From an uncultured Lachnospiraceae bacterium (GTDB lineage: Bacteria; Bacillota; Clostridia; Lachnospirales; Lachnospiraceae): a DNA stretch of 64,000 nucleotides. The notes below the pieces were generated by a model that was not told the DNA's origin, did no database searches, and saw only the letters and a list, made by a program, of their open reading frames with translations. Both the position numbers and the translations under genes were made by a program. Shown here piece by piece: positions 42,201 to 49,801 of this stretch (the stretch's first letter is position 1; each line of letters starts with the position of its first letter). The stretch lies in assembly GCA_910579805.1 (NCBI GenBank), contig CAJTWM010000008.1, positions 62,001-126,000 of the forward strand. The letters run 5' to 3'.

Positions 42201-42686
42201 TATGCGGACATTCCCGTCCGCATCGGCGCTGACATATACGCCGTCTGCAATAAGATGACAGTCCGCATAGGTTTTCAGCCACACTTTCCTATAAATGCCG
42301 GCGCCGGAATACCACCTTGAATTAGGCGCACGATAATTCACCTGTACGCTGAGCAGATTCCTTCCCTTTTCCAGCAACTCTGTAATGTCAAATTCAAAAG
42401 TAGAATAACCGTATTTCCATTCCCCCGCCAAACGTTGATTGACATACACCCTGCTGTCCATATATACGCCTTCAAACCGCAGGGAAACACATTCGTTTTC
42501 CTGCGGTTCATACATCAATTCCCGTCTGTACCATCCGGTAGACGTTTCATAAAGCCGCTTCGTATCATAAATCAGCCAGTCATGCGGCAAAGTTACGCTT
42601 TCCCATAGAAGCGCATCGCCATACTCCGTACCATAGAGATTTTTAGAAAATTCCCAGCCGTCACATAATAATCGATTGATACTCAT
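39204..42686 (-). CDS. large GH2 family glycoside hydrolase (beta-galactosidase-like)
   Basis: 1160 residues, no signal peptide, so probably cytoplasmic. Sugar-binding domain at 1-135 (PHDWLIYDTKRLYETSTGWYR spans its start), Ig-like domain to about 265, TIM barrel at about 266-560 with acid/base E389 in SVGNEIYD and nucleophile E468 in IYGSETAS. C-terminal Ig-like domains (bacterial-type DUF4982 and a third Ig domain) and one CBM6-like beta-sandwich at about 945-1160 follow. Specificity could be galactoside or another beta-glycoside. Last gene of the unit starting with the glycosyltransferase at 45425. Confidence 0.93.
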   Translation of the reverse strand: MSINRLLCDGWEFSKNLYGTEYGDALLWESVTLPHDWLIYDTKRLYETSTGWYRRELMYEPQENECVSLRFEGVYMDSRVYVNQRLAGEWKYGYSTFEFDITELLEKGRNLLSVQVNYRAPNSRWYSGAGIYRKVWLKTYADCHLIADGVYVSADADGNVRITAEAERPEEIPVSELSIRHTIYDGDEELVRTERPCCAAEKTCIPEPVRREGRKYSVNQSSLRIENPRLWDLKNPKRYRLVTQLLRNGQTVDVQEGFFGFRSILFTPDEGFFLNGRHVKIQGCCEHHDLGALGAAVNRAAIERKFKILKTMGVNALRTSHNMPAEEFMELADEMGFLVMSEGFDMWEMSKTEYDYARFFPEWISKDVASWIRRDRNHPSVIGWSVGNEIYDTHAGERGQEVISLLCTLVREHDPRGNGYVTVGSNYMQWENAQKCADIVKLAGYNYAEHLYREHHEKYPDWMIYGSETASVLQSRGIYHFPLSQETLAEDDEQCSSLGNCTTGWGAKNTESCIIADRDTKFSAGQFIWTGFDYIGEPTPYSTKNSYFGQFDTAGFPKDSAFVFRAEWTDHRVSPFVHIFPYWDFTKGEQIDVRVTSNAPEVELFFQGRSVGREKIDHKHGKKLTLDTVLTYEEGELCAVAYDEDGKEIARDVKRSFGDTAVLKLTPDKTVLKADGNDLIFLDISAYDRNGEFTANANNRVFVEVSGAGRLVGLDNGDSSDYEPYKGTSRRLFSGKLLAVIAARTQAGEIGIRVTSPSVPESTLTLQAVMPEDERKGEEERRLFTGRTVWEENTALPLDCEDPEHDIPVRKIELVSESRFFTKERQEILFTAVVSPSNASYAEEIEYRITTVLGIESNLAKVEYAKGREVSVRCLGDGEFYLRALCKNGTDKYHILSQIRLQGEGIGAASFDPYQLIKGGLFTLSSGNVGNGIEHGASFPWEKSWIGFERVDFGTVGSDTVTTPIFANSTDPVRIRFYDGIPEEGGELIGDFQYHKKPVWMTYIPETYRLSKVLKGLHTLVIESEDGYHLEGFCFEKREKEFLEIGAVCHEKLYGDQYTVEADAVTGIGNNVMFEFGEFNFGENRPTAIEVVGRSALPQNSIHVVFEGDTSRREILEFAGAQEYTARRFELEGISGRCKVSFVFLPGSCFDFQSFRFIKE

Positions 42687-42733
42687 TGCCCTTCAACCTT
42701 CTCTTTCTTAAAGTATGTTTGAAAATGCATCTA

Positions 42734-43837
42734 TTATTTATTGTAGCAAATACTTTTCTTCTGGTCTATGACAAAATGATAGCCGAGTACTATGATCAGG
42801 CTGATGATCAGCAAAATATAAAAATTGACCGCCCTCGTCACGATCATGGAGGGCATCAGATACGCTTTTCCGAAGACGGGCAGCATCACCGTCGTATACA
42901 TCATTTCCGTAATTCCCTGAGACCCCGGCACCGGCAGCATATCCACCGCGATGTAAACGGATGCCTGCAGGGCCATGATATGCCATGCCGAATTTCCCGA
43001 CAAGCCGTATCCTTTATAGATCAGCGCAGTCACAAAAAATACCATCCCTCTTTGGAGGAACGTCAAAAAGAGGATACGGAAAAGAATCCCTTTATTTTTT
43101 TTGAGATAATCCGCCGATTCCTTATAACTTCTAATAAAACGGGAAACTTTTTCTTTTTTATCCCCCATGTCCGCTTCAGCAGGTTTCTCCTTACCGGAAT
43201 CCGGTTTTCTGGCAGGAAGTGATTCCCTCCCCGCTTTTTTTCTGTTCTTTACACGGTAAACGAGGTCAAGAACGCCAAAGGCGATCTTTTCCATAATCCG
43301 GGGCATTACCATCAAACACACGATCATCGCCACAAGCGCACTGTTCAAGAAAAGCCCCAGCCAAAACACCGGTTCATATGTACCCAGATATTCCCTGATC
43401 CGCCTGCCCCACAGAAGGGCCGTCACAATCCCGATCAATACCAATACAAATTTATAAAAAGCCGCCACCGTCATCAAAACGAGGGAGCTGTCGGAAGCTT
43501 TGTTTCCGTCCTTACACATATAATAAAGCTGCATGGGCTGACCTCCGGTAGCCGAAGGCGTGATCCCGGAATAGAAAAAGCCGATGAAAGAATAGCAGAT
43601 ACACTGCCTAAGACTGCTCTTTCCATTCATGGACCGGAGCAGATGCCATATCATGATCCCTTCCATGCTGACGAAAAGAACCCCCAGCGCCACCGCCAAA
43701 ATCAGACTGACCGGATCCAGCCTGCGGATCCCCTGGATCAGCGCGGAAAGATCCTGTCCTGAAAAAACTACATACAAAGTGATTCCTGTTACGAGAGCAA
43801 AAAACAATAATTGAAAGACCCTTTTCTTACCACTCAT
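42734..43837 (-). CDS. lysylphosphatidylglycerol synthase TM-region / MprF-like flippase protein (UPF0104)
   Basis: 367 residues with about eight membrane helices and a charged cytoplasmic loop (GKEKPAEADMGDKKEKV) in the middle. Conserved motifs GITPSATGGQPMQLYY and VPGSQGITEMMY are those of the MprF N-terminal flippase domain found alone, without the aminoacyltransferase domain. Such proteins move lipids or are linked to glycolipid synthesis. The start overlaps the end of the hydrolase gene by 11 bp. With a glycosyltransferase upstream, glycolipid export is a reasonable but unproven idea. Confidence 0.88.
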   Translation of the reverse strand: MSGKKRVFQLLFFALVTGITLYVVFSGQDLSALIQGIRRLDPVSLILAVALGVLFVSMEGIMIWHLLRSMNGKSSLRQCICYSFIGFFYSGITPSATGGQPMQLYYMCKDGNKASDSSLVLMTVAAFYKFVLVLIGIVTALLWGRRIREYLGTYEPVFWLGLFLNSALVAMIVCLMVMPRIMEKIAFGVLDLVYRVKNRKKAGRESLPARKPDSGKEKPAEADMGDKKEKVSRFIRSYKESADYLKKNKGILFRILFLTFLQRGMVFFVTALIYKGYGLSGNSAWHIMALQASVYIAVDMLPVPGSQGITEMMYTTVMLPVFGKAYLMPSMIVTRAVNFYILLIISLIIVLGYHFVIDQKKSICYNK

Positions 43838-44399
43838 ATGCCGGCCTTGCCATACGCTTTCCGCTCTGTTTCTCTTCTATGATAAATTCCGATAATCTGC
43901 CCTCAAAGATCATCTTCTTCCCCTTCCATTCATAAAAATCTCTTGGTGTAACCACCGAAAAATGCTTGCCAAAATCCCACAGCCGTACATCCGAAAAAAG
44001 TTTCGCCAGATAAGAAGAACAGGTAAAATGGTTTTTTTGATAAAACGGTTTCTGCCTCCATACAAAGAAAAGGCTCAGCACCGCATAGTGATAACAGAAT
44101 CTTTTCTTATAATCCTTCCTCACCTGTTCCCGAAGCGCTTCTTTCTGCTGATCCGTACACTCCACTTCACAGATTTCGTATTCCGCCGTGGGAAAGACTC
44201 TGACGATCTCTTCCGCATTCTCCTTTTCCATACCGGCAAAAAACGGCAAGGCGGGATTTCTTCTTCCAAAACTATACGCCTCCTTTAAACGCCTGTCAAA
44301 GGAAAGTACCACATGGATATATTTTTGCTTCAATACCCGATGCAGGATACTTGCAAAAAGCCCCGGCGTATCCACAAACGCAATATATATCTTCGCCAA
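43827..44399 (-). CDS. permuted papain-like (NlpC/P60 superfamily) hydrolase candidate
   Basis: 190 residues, no signal peptide. The order of motifs fits the permuted group (YiiX/LRAT-like): His in KYIHVVLSFD near residue 29, and Cys in NHFTCSSYLAKLF near residue 126. Members act on lipids or peptides. I infer the fold from these two short motifs only. It overlaps the flippase gene and lies 15 bp after the glycosyltransferase, so the three are cotranscribed. An alternative is an uncharacterised conserved protein without enzymatic activity. Confidence 0.6.
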   Translation of the reverse strand: MAKIYIAFVDTPGLFASILHRVLKQKYIHVVLSFDRRLKEAYSFGRRNPALPFFAGMEKENAEEIVRVFPTAEYEICEVECTDQQKEALREQVRKDYKKRFCYHYAVLSLFFVWRQKPFYQKNHFTCSSYLAKLFSDVRLWDFGKHFSVVTPRDFYEWKGKKMIFEGRLSEFIIEEKQSGKRMARPAYEW

Positions 44400-44414
44400 A
44401 GTAACGCCTCCTGA

Positions 44415-45425
44415 CTACTGAAACTGATAGATCTTCTTGGCAATACGGTATCCGCCTACGGTGATCTTGCTGCCAATCCGGCTTGGCAGGTAAGTAAGGC
44501 CGCTCAGTTTTGTATACTTCAGCCGGTAATACAGCTTTTTATCCTCTTCTTTGATATCTTCCCAAAGTTTCCTTCTCTTACTGATCGCTTCGTCGTTTTG
44601 TATGAGTAACAGATGAATGGAAGAAATGGCCATCATAATGGAAATATTGCGGCACATATATAAAGCGAGCTTGGGATACTTCTCTTTTACTTTTTCCAGA
44701 TCCACGCAAGCCGCTACGATTTTCGTCACTTTGATCTGCTGGTCGATCCTGCTCATCAGTACTTTTTCATTCACCGACTGGTCTTCTCTGCCAAGGTAAT
44801 ATTGATACAGATCCACGTTCATATAGTAGACGCTTTCTACCAAAGGCAGCGGCTGATAAGCAAAAATATTATCTACATAAAAAGTATGTTCAGGCAAAAC
44901 GACCCCCGATTTTTTCAGTACCGACGTTTTATAGATCATGGCATGCATGATCAAATACTGAGACGGTGAAAAATGCCCGATCTCGTTCCATGTAAACAAG
45001 GTATTCTCCGGTAAGACATTCTGATATCCCATGCTCTTTGCCCTGCCTTCATCCAAATGGTTGTATACATAATTGCAGATCAGCAGATCCGGCTCGCAGG
45101 AAGATTTCAAAAACTTCAGTACTTTCCGGTATGCCGCCTGATCTACCCAGTCGTCCGAATCCACTACCTTAAAATATTTCCCTCCTGCCAAAGAAAGCCC
45201 CGTGTTCACACCGGAACCATGTCCGCCGTTTCCTTTTTGAACCGCTCTTACAATCGTCGGATATTTGCTCTGATATTCTTCGGCGATCTCTCCCGTCCGG
45301 TCCGAAGAACCGTCGTTTACAATGATGATCTCTACGTCCTCTCCACCGGACAGCAGCGAATCCACACATCTTCTCATATAACTTTCTGAATTATAACAAG
45401 GAACGACAAAAGTAATGTATTTCAT
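44415..45425 (-). CDS. family 2 glycosyltransferase
   Basis: 336 residues. GT-A fold: nucleotide-binding start ITFVVPCYNSESYMRRCVDS, IIIVNDGSSDRTGEIAEEY, acceptor region GNGGHGSGVNTGLSLAGGK and the metal-binding DxD as VDSDDW. C-terminal part (about 210-336) is helical and amphipathic, likely membrane-associated. First gene of the unit; its ribosome binding site (ATAGGAGC) is the edge of repeat copy D. Confidence 0.93.
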   Translation of the reverse strand: MKYITFVVPCYNSESYMRRCVDSLLSGGEDVEIIIVNDGSSDRTGEIAEEYQSKYPTIVRAVQKGNGGHGSGVNTGLSLAGGKYFKVVDSDDWVDQAAYRKVLKFLKSSCEPDLLICNYVYNHLDEGRAKSMGYQNVLPENTLFTWNEIGHFSPSQYLIMHAMIYKTSVLKKSGVVLPEHTFYVDNIFAYQPLPLVESVYYMNVDLYQYYLGREDQSVNEKVLMSRIDQQIKVTKIVAACVDLEKVKEKYPKLALYMCRNISIMMAISSIHLLLIQNDEAISKRRKLWEDIKEEDKKLYYRLKYTKLSGLTYLPSRIGSKITVGGYRIAKKIYQFQ

Positions 45426-45428
45426 ATT

Positions 45429-45556
45429 TGCTCCTATCTGCCTGCTTTAGCAGGCGTATAAATCAAGATCGGGAAATTTTAATTTCACGCTAACTCCCAT
45501 TTGCCTGCTTCCGCAGGCGTATAAATCAGGATCGGGAAATTTTTAATTTCACGCTA
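45429..45556 (+). repeat. two-hairpin intergenic element, copy D: tandem pair
   Basis: Two 63-bp units (starting 45431 and 45494). Each reads CTCC[TC]AT[CT]TG, hairpin CCTGC..GCAGG, linker AAATCA[AG]GATCG, then GAAATT..AATTTC. The unit next to the glycosyltransferase supplies its ribosome binding site (GGAGC on the minus strand, 4 nt from the ATG). The tandem arrangement mirrors copy C. Confidence 0.88.
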
Positions 45557-45581
45557 TGTTTTTTTCTTTTGTTCGTTATTT

Positions 45582-45652
45582 AGGATACAGAAAAAAACGA
45601 AAGATGCAATGTGAAAAAAGCGAAAGTTTTTCTTAAGAAAAGTGAAAGTTTC
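45582..45652 (-). promoter_or_regulatory. candidate activated promoter for the glycosyltransferase operon
   Basis: Minus strand: -35 TTGCAT (45605-45610), 17-bp spacer, -10 TATCCT (45582-45587). Upstream on the plus strand GAAAGTTT occurs twice (45623-45630, 45645-45652), 22 bp apart, the spacing seen for LytTR-type regulators. The repeat element lies in the 5' leader. Sequence at 45653-45730 shows nothing else. Confidence 0.5.
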
Positions 45653-45730
45653 CTATGTAACAGGAATCTTTTAAAAAAATTCCTTCCGGAATCATCAGAA
45701 CAGACAAAGATGAAACGATAAGAACCGGAC

Positions 45731-45773
45731 AGCGCCGCCGGTATCAGTAAATGCATCGTGAGACAGCGGCGCT
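45731..45773 (-). terminator. hairpin at the end of the MATE gene
   Basis: AGCGCCGC (45731-45738) and GCGGCGCT (45766-45773) form a perfect 8-bp stem that begins inside the MATE stop codon. There is no U-tract on the minus strand, so termination may be weak. Confidence 0.5.
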
Positions 45774-47095
45774 TATTTCTTCATGACCGGACTCCTTTTC
45801 ATATTTACGACCAGCGGAATCACCATGATAAACCATACGATAGGTTCTGCCACGATGATCCCCATATACCCGATCACCGGCGCTAAAAAGAACGCCACGG
45901 CTATCTTTCCGATCAGTTCCAAAGCACTGGAAAATACGGGCGTCTTGTTATCCCCGAACCCCTGCATACTGTTTCGGAACAGGCAGATAACGGCAGGCAC
46001 AAAATAAAACGCCGTATTTACCCTCAGATACAAAGACGCCGTATCCACGATTTCTTTCTCTCTTGACGCGGTGATCGCTCCGATCAATTGCGGGGATAAT
46101 GTATAGGCGGCGAGAATCACAAGAGTACACCATCCGAACGTAAGCAATACCGTATCCCTTATTCCTGTTTTGATCCTTTCATATTTTCCCGCGCCTAAAT
46201 TCTGTCCGCAGTAAGTTGCCAAAGTAGCGCCCAATACGGAAAAAGGCAGCATAAAAATAGAAGTCGCTTTTCTTGCCGCGGTATGGGCCACAATGATGTT
46301 CGTCCCGAATGTATTGATACTGGTCTGCAGCGCCAATGTGCCCAAACTCACAAAAGACACCATAAATCCCATGGAAAGCCCCGTCGGCAGTAATTTTTTC
46401 ACAACGGCTTTGGAAAGCCTTACATCTTCCTTCCGCAGAGCAAGCTGCGGATATTTTCTCCTCATATAGCAAAAACAAAGCAAGGCGGAACCTGCCTGCG
46501 AAACCACCGTCGCATAAGCGGCCCCCGCCACCCCCATATGTAAATGCAGGATAAACATATAGTCCAGAAAGATATTTAAAAAAGAAGCGAAGATCAAAAA
46601 CAATAACGGAGTCAGGGAATCTCCCACTGCGCGGAGAATAGCCGCACAGACATTATAAAATGCCGCGGCAAGAAGTCCTGCAAGAATCACGCTGATATAA
46701 CTTTTTGATTCCGCCAGTATTTCAGCGTCGATATGCAAGATCCGCAAGATCGGGGATAAAAATGCCAGACACAAAATACTGATCAGAACGGCGGCCCCTG
46801 TGCCCAGCACAACCGTACCGCCCGCCGCCTTTTTCATATTTTTTTCATCTCCTGCCCCGAAGCAAGAAGCGACTATAATCGCTGAACCGTTCGTAAAACC
46901 GTTTAACAGTCCTGTCAGCATATCGCTCAGCGTCGTAGTCGCGCCTACCGCCGCCAAAGACGTCTCTCCCAAAGTTTCTCCTACGATCCGGGTGTCCACA
47001 AGACTATAAAACAGTTGAAAAAGCTGCCCGATAAAAAGCGGGACCGCAAACACAAGGATTTGTTTTAACGGTTTTCCGGAAGTTAAATTTTTCAT
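45773..47095 (-). CDS. MATE family efflux transporter
   Basis: 440 residues, twelve membrane helices in two six-helix halves. MATE-type segments: KQILVFAVPLFIGQLFQLFY at the N-terminus, DYMFILHLHMGVAGAAYATV in helix 5-6, and AHTAARKATSIFMLPFSVLGA at the start of half two. Cation-driven export of organic molecules. AGAGG precedes the ATG. It follows the NUDIX gene by 23 bp, so they are probably cotranscribed, without an obvious functional link. Confidence 0.93.
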   Translation of the reverse strand: MKNLTSGKPLKQILVFAVPLFIGQLFQLFYSLVDTRIVGETLGETSLAAVGATTTLSDMLTGLLNGFTNGSAIIVASCFGAGDEKNMKKAAGGTVVLGTGAAVLISILCLAFLSPILRILHIDAEILAESKSYISVILAGLLAAAFYNVCAAILRAVGDSLTPLLFLIFASFLNIFLDYMFILHLHMGVAGAAYATVVSQAGSALLCFCYMRRKYPQLALRKEDVRLSKAVVKKLLPTGLSMGFMVSFVSLGTLALQTSINTFGTNIIVAHTAARKATSIFMLPFSVLGATLATYCGQNLGAGKYERIKTGIRDTVLLTFGWCTLVILAAYTLSPQLIGAITASREKEIVDTASLYLRVNTAFYFVPAVICLFRNSMQGFGDNKTPVFSSALELIGKIAVAFFLAPVIGYMGIIVAEPIVWFIMVIPLVVNMKRSPVMKK

Positions 47096-47118
47096 ATGTA
47101 TACCTCTTTGCGTACTCC

Positions 47119-47670
47119 TTAACTTCTTTCTATTAATTTTTTATAAATGCGTTCTACCATCCATGGTTCGTCCGGCAGTTGCAATACCTCTTCAAAAGAC
47201 TGCCACTGTACTGCCAAATTCTCGTCTTCCTTCACGGCCAGCTTTTCCTTTTCATCCGCCTCTGCAAAATAGGTTACATTATAATGCACATGCCCGGGTA
47301 CATAAATCCCTTTTTTATCATGTCCGTTCACCGTTAACGATTCCAAACTGAAGATTCGGTTACTGACCAATACTGCATTTTTTATACCGGTTTCTTCCTG
47401 TAACTCGCGCAGCGCCACTGCGCATAAGTCTTCTTCACCGTCCGCATGTCCGCCGATCCATGACCAGGAATCATACAGATTATGATATACCATCAACGTT
47501 TTTGTATGCTCCTTATTTACCGTCCACATAGACGCCGTAAAATGTGCAAGCCGGTTCGTCCTTTCTAAATAATCCGGATGGTTCTTTATAAACCAAATCA
47601 TTTGTTCTTTATCTTGTTCTTCTTGTTGATTCCCGGGCATATAATCCTCAATCTCCTGCAACAGGCTCAC
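47119..47670 (-). CDS. NUDIX hydrolase
   Basis: 183 residues with a GTG start (47668-47670) behind AAGGAAG. The NUDIX box is complete: GHADGEEDLC..AL..RELQEETG, with the metal-binding glutamates of REXXEE. The N-terminal region contains TASMWTVNKEHTKTLMV, similar to isopentenyl-diphosphate-isomerase-like NUDIX proteins of unknown substrate. It lies 44 bp downstream of the radical SAM gene. Confidence 0.92.
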   Translation of the reverse strand: MSLLQEIEDYMPGNQQEEQDKEQMIWFIKNHPDYLERTNRLAHFTASMWTVNKEHTKTLMVYHNLYDSWSWIGGHADGEEDLCAVALRELQEETGIKNAVLVSNRIFSLESLTVNGHDKKGIYVPGHVHYNVTYFAEADEKEKLAVKEDENLAVQWQSFEEVLQLPDEPWMVERIYKKLIERS

Positions 47671-47714
47671 AAAATCTTCCTTTCTTTCGTCTGATACGCA
47701 TAAAAACGATCGGC

Positions 47715-48584
47715 TTAAAACAAACTGAGCTGCTCATACCCTTTCTCCTCCGGAAAGGCGTGCATATAATCAAATAGTTCCTTCGTCCCGCATACTATGC
47801 CATATTCTTTGCAGGTTCTGCGGAGTATTTCCATCAGTTCTTTTTGACGCCCGCTGGCGATCTCATAAGCATAACCGTATTGGTTGTGGTATTTCTTTCT
47901 AAGCCCCGGAAAGTGCCGTTCCAAAGCTTCGTAAAAATATTCCCTGTTCCCTTCCCTGAGCGTCAGCCCTATTCCGAAACAGAGGATACCGTATACCTTG
48001 GCCTGTATGCAGTACCGTAAGATCCCCTCGATATTCTCCCTCGTATCATTGATCCAAGGCAGCAGCGGCGACAGCCAGACGATCGTGGGAATCCCGTTTT
48101 CTTTTAGGATCTCCAATACTTCATACCGCCTTTTGGTGGTGCATACGTTCGGTTCGACGATCCTGCACACTTCTTCATCATAAGTGGTCAGCGTCATCTG
48201 CACCACACATTTCGCTTTGCGGTTTATACTTTTCAGCAGTTCCAGATCCCGCAGGATCCGATCCGACTTTGTCTGTATGGCAAGTCCGAATCCGTAATGA
48301 TCGATCAGTTCCAGACATTTTCCGGTCAGTTTTAACTGCTCTTCACACTGCATATAAGGGTCGCACATAGCTCCCGTCCCGATCATACATTTTTTTCTTT
48401 TTGAGCGCAGCGCCCTCTCCAACAGTTCCGGCGCATTACTTTTCACTTCAATATCCTCAAAATCATGGGTAAACTGATAGCATTTGCTGCGGCTGTCGCA
48501 ATAAATACAGCCGTGGGTACATCCTCTGTAAATGTTCATGCCGTTTCCCGATGATAAAATTCCCTTCGCATCCACAAAATGCAT
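47715..48584 (-). CDS. SplB-like radical SAM protein
   Basis: 289 residues from MHFVDAKGILSSGNG (48584). The cluster motif is CTHGCIYC (C-X3-C-X2-C, near residue 23). Related to the SplB/Rv2578c group rather than true spore photoproduct lyase, which is longer. The frame remains open for 47 codons upstream, but those codons read through a repeat-element copy; the complement of its edge (GGGAGC) is the binding site for the chosen ATG. Function unknown; these proteins often modify nucleic acids or peptides. Confidence 0.88.
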   Translation of the reverse strand: MHFVDAKGILSSGNGMNIYRGCTHGCIYCDSRSKCYQFTHDFEDIEVKSNAPELLERALRSKRKKCMIGTGAMCDPYMQCEEQLKLTGKCLELIDHYGFGLAIQTKSDRILRDLELLKSINRKAKCVVQMTLTTYDEEVCRIVEPNVCTTKRRYEVLEILKENGIPTIVWLSPLLPWINDTRENIEGILRYCIQAKVYGILCFGIGLTLREGNREYFYEALERHFPGLRKKYHNQYGYAYEIASGRQKELMEILRRTCKEYGIVCGTKELFDYMHAFPEEKGYEQLSLF

Positions 48585-48588
48585 TTTT

Positions 48589-48615
48589 GCTCCCATCTGC
48601 CCGCTTCTGCGGGGA
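48589..48615 (+). repeat. two-hairpin intergenic element, copy F (half copy)
   Basis: Edge GCTCCCATCTG and GC hairpin CCCGC-ttct-GCGGG are present; the linker and second hairpin are missing. The complement of the edge is the ribosome binding site of the SplB-like gene. Confidence 0.7.
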
Positions 48616-48810
48616 CTTTCTCCCTTCTCATCCGGCCTCTGGGACGCGTTTGAAAAATGCTCTAAGATCCGGACATCACAAAAGGCAGAAAGAACTTTCT
48701 CTTCCTGCCTACTACTGTACCACATTCCAGTGTTTTTGTGAAAAATTTTTTGCGCGGATTTTCCTGTCAGTTTTCCCTTCGGCTTTCCTGCAGCCCCCGC
48801 TTTGATACCG

Positions 48811-49659
48811 TTACCCTTTCACGCCGCCCGCAATCAGTCCGTTTTGGATATATTTCTGTAACGCCATAAATATAATCATGATCGGCAGAGACGACAATAC
48901 CGCCGCAGCCGAAAACAGCGTCCAATGAGCCGCGAACTGGTTCGTAATAAACGACTGCAGTCCCAGCGCCAGCGTCATTTTTCCCGGCGTCTGTAAAAAC
49001 ACCGAAGTGATCACATACTCGCTGTATGTGGCAATAAAAGAAAATAAAAAGATCACCACCATCTGCGGCATGGCAAGGGGCAGCGTGATCCGGTAAAACA
49101 CCGTAAAATGCCCCGCGCCGTCCACCATTGCCGCCTCGTCAAGTTCCACCGGAATCCCGTCGATATAAGATTTCAGCAGCCAGATATTAAACGCGCTCCC
49201 GCCTGCAAGCACTAAGATCAACGCCAGACTGCTGTCCACCAGCCCAAACTTATATATTAGAATATAGTATCCCGATACCGCCATGCTGCTGGGAAATACC
49301 TGTAGTACCAAAAGCGTCATGAGCCCGTATTTTCTTCCCGTAAAACGCAGTCTTGAAAAGGCGTATGCCGCCAGCGCCGTAAGCGCCAACTGAAGCACGG
49401 ATACAATCAGACATATTTTCAGGGAGTTTCCTACCCATCTTACAAAATCAGTTTCCCGGAACAGATCCACATAATGCTCCGTGCTGAAATTTTTTGGAAA
49501 CAGCGAAGACAAGAAAAAACTGTCCCCCGCCGAAAAAGAAGACATCACGATCCACAATGTGGGAAACATGACGACGACGATCGCCAGCCAGACTACTACC
49601 CGGCTGATCCATAATGTACGCTTATCCGCAAAAGATAACTTGTCTTTATATCGATTCAT
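48811..49659 (-). CDS. sugar ABC transporter permease, MalG-like
   Basis: 282 residues from MNRYKDKLSFADKRT (49659). Six membrane helices and the EAA loop ELDEAAMVDGAGHFTVFYRI that contacts the ATPase. Last gene of the galactan unit. The 57 nt of open frame before the chosen start read through repeat copy E. No ATPase gene is encoded here, so a shared MsmX/MsiK-type ATPase must energise the importer, as is common in Firmicutes. Confidence 0.94.
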   Translation of the reverse strand: MNRYKDKLSFADKRTLWISRVVVWLAIVVVMFPTLWIVMSSFSAGDSFFLSSLFPKNFSTEHYVDLFRETDFVRWVGNSLKICLIVSVLQLALTALAAYAFSRLRFTGRKYGLMTLLVLQVFPSSMAVSGYYILIYKFGLVDSSLALILVLAGGSAFNIWLLKSYIDGIPVELDEAAMVDGAGHFTVFYRITLPLAMPQMVVIFLFSFIATYSEYVITSVFLQTPGKMTLALGLQSFITNQFAAHWTLFSAAAVLSSLPIMIIFMALQKYIQNGLIAGGVKG

Positions 49660-49665
49660 TTTTAT

Positions 49666-49730
49666 ACCCATCTGCGCGTTGCGACGCACACTCAAATCAA
49701 TAGGTTGAATACACATTTTTATTCAACCTT
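49666..49730 (+). repeat. two-hairpin intergenic element, copy E (second hairpin like copy A)
   Basis: Plus strand: ACCCATCTG edge, hairpin TGCGCGTTGCGACGCA (TGCG..CGCA), linker ACTCAAATCAA, then AGGTTGAAT..ATTCAACCT. The second stem is 9 bp. It shares the linker ACTCAA and the GGTTG/CAACC stem with copy A, defining a second subtype. It fills the MalF-MalG junction. Confidence 0.75.
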
Positions 49731-49801
49731 ACCCTCCCAGACACGGTCCGGTCCTCCGGCGCCTTCCTCTCCGGTACGTCGGAAATCCTTCCCGCGCCGT
49801 T

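Noticed and set aside
43827..44399. assignment as a lipoprotein or secreted NlpC/P60 peptidase
   Set aside because: No signal peptide or lipobox is present and the motif order is permuted, so only a cytoplasmic permuted member is considered.
47715..48725. N-terminally extended start of the SplB-like gene at 48725
   Set aside because: The extra 47 codons read through the repeat element, and the internal ATG at 48584 has a good ribosome binding site.
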